Shown piece after piece: positions 43,052-46,807 of a stretch of DNA of 46,807 bases. The stretch is from Candidatus Heimdallarchaeota archaeon (GTDB taxonomy: Archaea; Asgardarchaeota; Heimdallarchaeia; Heimdallarchaeales; Heimdallarchaeaceae). The stretch is from contig JABCTC010000027.1 in NCBI GenBank assembly GCA_018238545.1, forward strand, positions 1-46,807. Reading direction: 5' to 3'. A program made the position numbers and the translations under genes. The notes beneath the pieces were generated by a model. That model was not told where the DNA came from, did no database searches, and saw only the letters and a list, made by a program, of their open reading frames with translations. Position 1 is the first letter of the stretch; each line of letters opens with the position of its first letter.

Positions 43052-46048
43052 ATGAAACGAAAAGCAATTGTTAGTTTCAGCTTTCTTTTACTTACTATTT
43101 TCATAATACAAGTTAGTGCTGTCATGATATCACCAACACAAGGTGCGATTGTTGAAGCTTCACCCTCTGAAGAGGTGTTTTTTGATTCGATGAGAGAGTA
43201 TGTCGTACTCTTTGATTCTGAAGAAGCTTTTGACAATTATGTCAGCGACGGGGATTATTTGTTAGCATTCCCATATCTGAAAATAGTTGCAATCGAAGAT
43301 ATGCTGAGTAATAAAATAGAACTCCAGAATTTAGTTGGAGTGAAAAGAATTTTTGACATAACAGATACTAAATTCCAAATTCTAAAACCCATACCATCCA
43401 GTCCAATTGATTCTGTTTTAGATAACATCAAATTTACAGTATCAACAGCCGATCAAATCAATGTTTCAGGTGTATGGAATATGGGTTACGATGGCTCAGG
43501 AACCGTTGTGTATAACATTGACACAGGAATTAACGAAGATCATTTAGATTTCACAGGAAAAATCCTTGCAGGGAGTATGTCATTCGTTAATAGATTATAT
43601 GGACATAAATATACAACAACTTCTATTAATGATAAAAATGGTCATGGTACTCATACTGCTGGTACAGCAGCAGGTGCAGGTATTGCTAACCCAAACTACA
43701 AAGGAATGGCTCCAGGAGCTGATATTCTCGTAGGTAGAGTAGGGGGAGCGGGCGATGAGCTACCCATTTGGTCAATATTAGCAGCCTTGGAATACGCCTT
43801 AGAATATGAAGCAACTGTTGAAGATATCGATGTTGTTAACATGAGTCTTGGTTCAAGCGATCAAGAAGGTATGGATCTCGAAGAAACCCTTGTAGAAATC
43901 TTATGGAGTGAAGGAATGTTCATCTCAAATTCAGCAGGAAATTATGACGATATTTCCAGAGACTATATATCTGTAGGATCAGCTAGTTCAGCTCCTCAAG
44001 TCATGAGTGTTGCAGCAGTTGATTCAAATGGTTTCTTAGCGATCTTTAGCGTTTTAGGTCCAACTGCAGACGGATATTATAAACCTGATATTGCAGCTCC
44101 AGGTGTGGATATTTTAAGTTGTTCAACCGATGGAACTGATGGTTACGTTTCTTACAGTGGAACATCTATGGCAGCTCCACATATTACAGGAGCCGTAGCA
44201 GTTATGATTGAGGCACTCAAAGATCTTGGTACCCCTTACGATCCTGGAATGATAAAAGCAGCTTTGATGAAATCAGCTCCTGGACTAGCAGATCATTTAG
44301 GAACTGGAGCGGGAATTCCTGATGTTGGTAATGCATTGCAAATGATAATTGGTGCCCCTACAAACGCTTCAGGTTATCCTACACTTATGTACGCGATTAA
44401 GAACATGCCTACAAACGATCTTAAAATTGCACCTCAAGGTTGGCATCATGAATTCTTTGTTGAATCTGTATCATCTACTCCATGGGAAGATTTAACACCA
44501 GTTTTAACAGGTGATTTAGGTCTCATTGGCTCTATTGAACCAGTACCTTATTCAGATCCATGGACTAAATTCTACAAATTTGTTTTAGATATTCCAACAG
44601 ATTTAGCCCTAGGAGACTACAGTGGAAATATTGTGTTTGAAACATCACAAGGTGTTCAAGCAACAACATATTTCGAGGTAACAGTAACTGAAGGCAATGG
44701 TAGAATATACTATGCTAAACAACACACATCATGGTCTATCGATGGTTATCTTGGCCAATATATCTTTGCAATAGAGGATTTAATGGACAAAGGTATAGCA
44801 ATAAATGAATATAGACATGGTCTGATTACTGATGCTGAATTAGCAGGTTATGATGCCATATGGTTTGCTGATCCATTTGATTATGATTTTCCAAATATGA
44901 TCGCAATCGATCAAACACAACAAAACGCAGATAGAATAACAGCTAGACCTTTGGTGCAATCAGAGATAACTGCTATTCAGAATTTTGTTGCGAATGGTGG
45001 AGGATTATTCATTGATTTACTTGGGCAAACGTCAGAAGTTATAACGCATTTAGGATCGTCAATCGTTGCGGGTAATAATATTACAATGGTCAATAACCTA
45101 ATCTCACCATATGATATAACTGTCTCAGAGGATCTCTTTGATTTCAGTGCAGTTGCTACTTCAGATGTAACAATAACCCATGCGCTCACTGAAGGTGTTA
45201 TCAAAGTTGATCATTATGGAACTACTCTAACGGCTACAGGAGATGCCAACATCCTAACAAAGTGGAATGGTAAAGGAACCACAGCTGCTTATGAAAATGA
45301 TGCAGGAGGAAGAGTAGTTGTTGTGACCACAAACTTCCATTTGGACACAATAGGATATAAAGATGCTTACAATTCTGGAACACAGAACAAGATATTTGTT
45401 AATAATATCTTCAACTGGTTTACTGCAGAAGAGCAACTCATTGGCTCATATGTTCAAGATGCCACAGGAGCAGACATAACTATTGAAAGCCTTAACATAT
45501 CCGCAACTCTTTCAGCAAGCGTTAAAATTGTCACGGCTACTGGACAAACAACTGACACTGTAACATTAACCGAAGATTCACCAGGTATATATTCCTATAG
45601 ACTCACTTTCGGAGAAGAAGCAGCATATACTTTCAAAGCTGAAAGTAGTGATGATGTCTACATTGCTGATTTCTTATTTGACTCATTAGCTCCTGAAATT
45701 ACTGTTGAAGGATGGACTAATGATACAATACCAGAGCTCGCAAGATTGGATTTTGAAGTCATAGATCAGATATCAAATATTCTTTCAATCTCTGTAGAAT
45801 TAAATGAAGAAAATATTAATGTCCAAGGTGCAGGAAAAGCAAGAACCTTTCAGATATTTACATCCAATTTAGTGGATGGAGATAATAATCTTCATATTGT
45901 TGCAACAGATCTAGCAGGAAACACTCTAAATGTCCATTACAACATTCCGACTAAATCGTCAGGTGCTCCAGTTTCAACGTTTGCAATACTTCTAGGAATA
46001 TTATCATTAGCTGCAATTGCAGCATTCAATAGAAGGAAAAAACGGTAA
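43052..46048 (+). CDS. Secreted subtilisin-like serine protease (S8) with C-terminal anchor
   Basis: The order is signal peptide (1-25), an I9-like propeptide region (48-115), then a subtilase domain with the full triad: Asp157 in YNIDTG, His198 in NGHGTHTAG and Ser372 in SGTSMAAPH, plus the oxyanion Asn in NSAGN. After residue 435 come a beta-rich domain, a GATase-like fold segment (YDAIWFADPFDYDFP, IQNFVANGGGLFIDLLGQ) and Ig-like repeats. The end is a transmembrane helix and RRKKR, so it is surface-anchored. It would degrade extracellular protein. A T-rich terminator follows, then a paralogue. Length and triad are intact, so it is probably active. Confidence 0.93.
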   Translation: MKRKAIVSFSFLLLTIFIIQVSAVMISPTQGAIVEASPSEEVFFDSMREYVVLFDSEEAFDNYVSDGDYLLAFPYLKIVAIEDMLSNKIELQNLVGVKRIFDITDTKFQILKPIPSSPIDSVLDNIKFTVSTADQINVSGVWNMGYDGSGTVVYNIDTGINEDHLDFTGKILAGSMSFVNRLYGHKYTTTSINDKNGHGTHTAGTAAGAGIANPNYKGMAPGADILVGRVGGAGDELPIWSILAALEYALEYEATVEDIDVVNMSLGSSDQEGMDLEETLVEILWSEGMFISNSAGNYDDISRDYISVGSASSAPQVMSVAAVDSNGFLAIFSVLGPTADGYYKPDIAAPGVDILSCSTDGTDGYVSYSGTSMAAPHITGAVAVMIEALKDLGTPYDPGMIKAALMKSAPGLADHLGTGAGIPDVGNALQMIIGAPTNASGYPTLMYAIKNMPTNDLKIAPQGWHHEFFVESVSSTPWEDLTPVLTGDLGLIGSIEPVPYSDPWTKFYKFVLDIPTDLALGDYSGNIVFETSQGVQATTYFEVTVTEGNGRIYYAKQHTSWSIDGYLGQYIFAIEDLMDKGIAINEYRHGLITDAELAGYDAIWFADPFDYDFPNMIAIDQTQQNADRITARPLVQSEITAIQNFVANGGGLFIDLLGQTSEVITHLGSSIVAGNNITMVNNLISPYDITVSEDLFDFSAVATSDVTITHALTEGVIKVDHYGTTLTATGDANILTKWNGKGTTAAYENDAGGRVVVVTTNFHLDTIGYKDAYNSGTQNKIFVNNIFNWFTAEEQLIGSYVQDATGADITIESLNISATLSASVKIVTATGQTTDTVTLTEDSPGIYSYRLTFGEEAAYTFKAESSDDVYIADFLFDSLAPEITVEGWTNDTIPELARLDFEVIDQISNILSISVELNEENINVQGAGKARTFQIFTSNLVDGDNNLHIVATDLAGNTLNVHYNIPTKSSGAPVSTFAILLGILSLAAIAAFNRRKKR

Positions 46049-46081
46049 TTTTTCCATCTCATTCTTTTTCTTTTTCTTTTT
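46049..46081 (+). terminator. T-rich terminator after the first subtilase
   Basis: Repeated T5 runs separated by single C bases follow the stop codon, typical of archaeal termination. Confidence 0.5.
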
Positions 46082-46130
46082 ATCAATTATTTGCAAAAGT
46101 TTCCATTTTATTATCTTGGTTTTTGAAAAA

Positions 46131-46138
46131 CTTTATGA
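46131..46138 (+). promoter_or_regulatory. TATA box for the second subtilase gene
   Basis: CTTTATGA is centred about 27 bases before the ATG at 46162 and is preceded by an A-rich BRE-like stretch. It is the counterpart of the box ahead of the first subtilase. Confidence 0.55.
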
Positions 46139-46161
46139 AAAATATACCCCTAGCAAAAGGC

Positions 46162-46807
46162 ATGAGAAGAAAATTAGTTATCGGAGTTAGTTTTTTCATA
46201 CTCACCATTTTTCTAGTTCAAACAGGTTCAACTATTCAACCAACAACTGACACTTCAGTTAATGAAAGTCTCCCTAGAGACAAAATAGTTGATAACTCTA
46301 TAAGAAAATTTGTCATGCATTTCGAATCAAAAAATGCTTACAATAGTTTTGTTGAAACACATTCTTACAAACTATCTTTTCCAAATTTGAAAATGGTTTT
46401 AGTAGAAGACAAACTAGCTGAAAAAGTTACACTCAATAACCTCGTTGGTGTAGATGGAGTTTTTGATGTTACTGACTCTAGGTTCTATAAAATCCAACCT
46501 GAACCTGGTGCAGACTTACTATATGCGAGTACAGAAGGAATTAAAAGAACAGTTGCTTCTAATGATTTACTCAATCTCCAACCTCTTTGGGATATGGGTT
46601 ATAAAGGAGATACCATTGTTGCTTATGACATAGATACGGGAATACGAACTGATCATGTCGATTTTGCAGGACGAATTATGCCTGAAAGTAAGTCTTTCAT
46701 AAGCCCTACTTATGGATTTACCAGGACAGACCTTTCAATAGAAGATTCTAATGGTCATGGAACCCACACAGCTGGTATTATGTTAGGAGATGGTACCGGA
46801 AATTCTG
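46162..46807 (+). CDS. Second subtilisin-like serine protease, 5' part only
   Basis: An ATG at 46162 opens a frame that runs off the window after 215 codons. It begins with a signal peptide (MRRKLVIGVSFFILTIFLVQ), then a propeptide resembling that of the preceding gene (NLKMVLVEDKLAEKVTLNNL, then FDVTDSRF), and the start of an S8 domain with Asp158 in YDIDTG and His199 in NGHGTHTAG. The serine lies beyond the window. It is a tandem paralogue of the 43052 protease with a matching promoter, so it probably arose by duplication. It is partial because the window ends, not because it is broken. Confidence 0.88.
   Translation, partial: MRRKLVIGVSFFILTIFLVQTGSTIQPTTDTSVNESLPRDKIVDNSIRKFVMHFESKNAYNSFVETHSYKLSFPNLKMVLVEDKLAEKVTLNNLVGVDGVFDVTDSRFYKIQPEPGADLLYASTEGIKRTVASNDLLNLQPLWDMGYKGDTIVAYDIDTGIRTDHVDFAGRIMPESKSFISPTYGFTRTDLSIEDSNGHGTHTAGIMLGDGTGNS

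Overview
The window is AT-rich DNA with archaeal habits. Operon-leading genes have TATA-like boxes about 26 bases before the start codon, which implies leaderless mRNAs. Internal genes carry GGTGA-type ribosome binding sites. Genes typical of archaea include a type 2 methionine aminopeptidase, a UPF0216-like (DUF61) protein, a TrmB-type winged helix and an ArsR-type winged helix. DnaK/DnaJ, a bacterial-type GAPDH, a long multi-PAS protein and secreted subtilases point to a mesophilic, probably heterotrophic archaeon. An Asgard-type (for example Heimdallarchaeia-like) or similar lineage is my guess. No rRNA, tRNA, CRISPR array or mobile element was recognised.

Layout. 1-4330: amidohydrolase, membrane-anchored esterase-like protein, and an ArsR-type regulator fused to a papain-like/BtrH-like domain. 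4360-9220 (minus): a secreted sulfite-oxidase-fold-like protein followed by a two-gene heterodimeric ABC exporter. 9355-14878 (plus): a compact sugar-type ABC importer made of a binding protein, one giant fused MalF-MalG-like permease and a MalK-like ATPase. 15051-18710: a nine-PAS sensor without a kinase domain. 18772-25316: a CaCA cation exchanger, ornithine aminotransferase, bacterial-type GAPDH and several hypothetical proteins.

25643-33292 (minus) is the most unusual part. It is a three-gene operon encoding a STAND/AAA-like ATPase with helical repeats, a 483-residue all-coiled-coil protein, and a roughly 1,470-residue protein with a TrmB DNA-binding domain at one end, a TrmB-like C-terminal domain at the other and well over 1,000 residues of coiled coil between. 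A palindrome overlaps its promoter, a winged-helix gene diverges from it, and a possible small plus-strand transcript lies just beyond its 3' end. I know of no described system with this composition.

33490-46807: winged-helix protein, methionine aminopeptidase, a variant M24 protein in an operon with a UPF0216-like protein and a zinc-ribbon membrane protein, dnaK-dnaJ (no grpE in the window), an NAD-dependent epimerase-like protein, a PhzF-like isomerase, and two tandem secreted subtilases, the second cut by the window end.

All assignments come from reading motifs; no database search was made.
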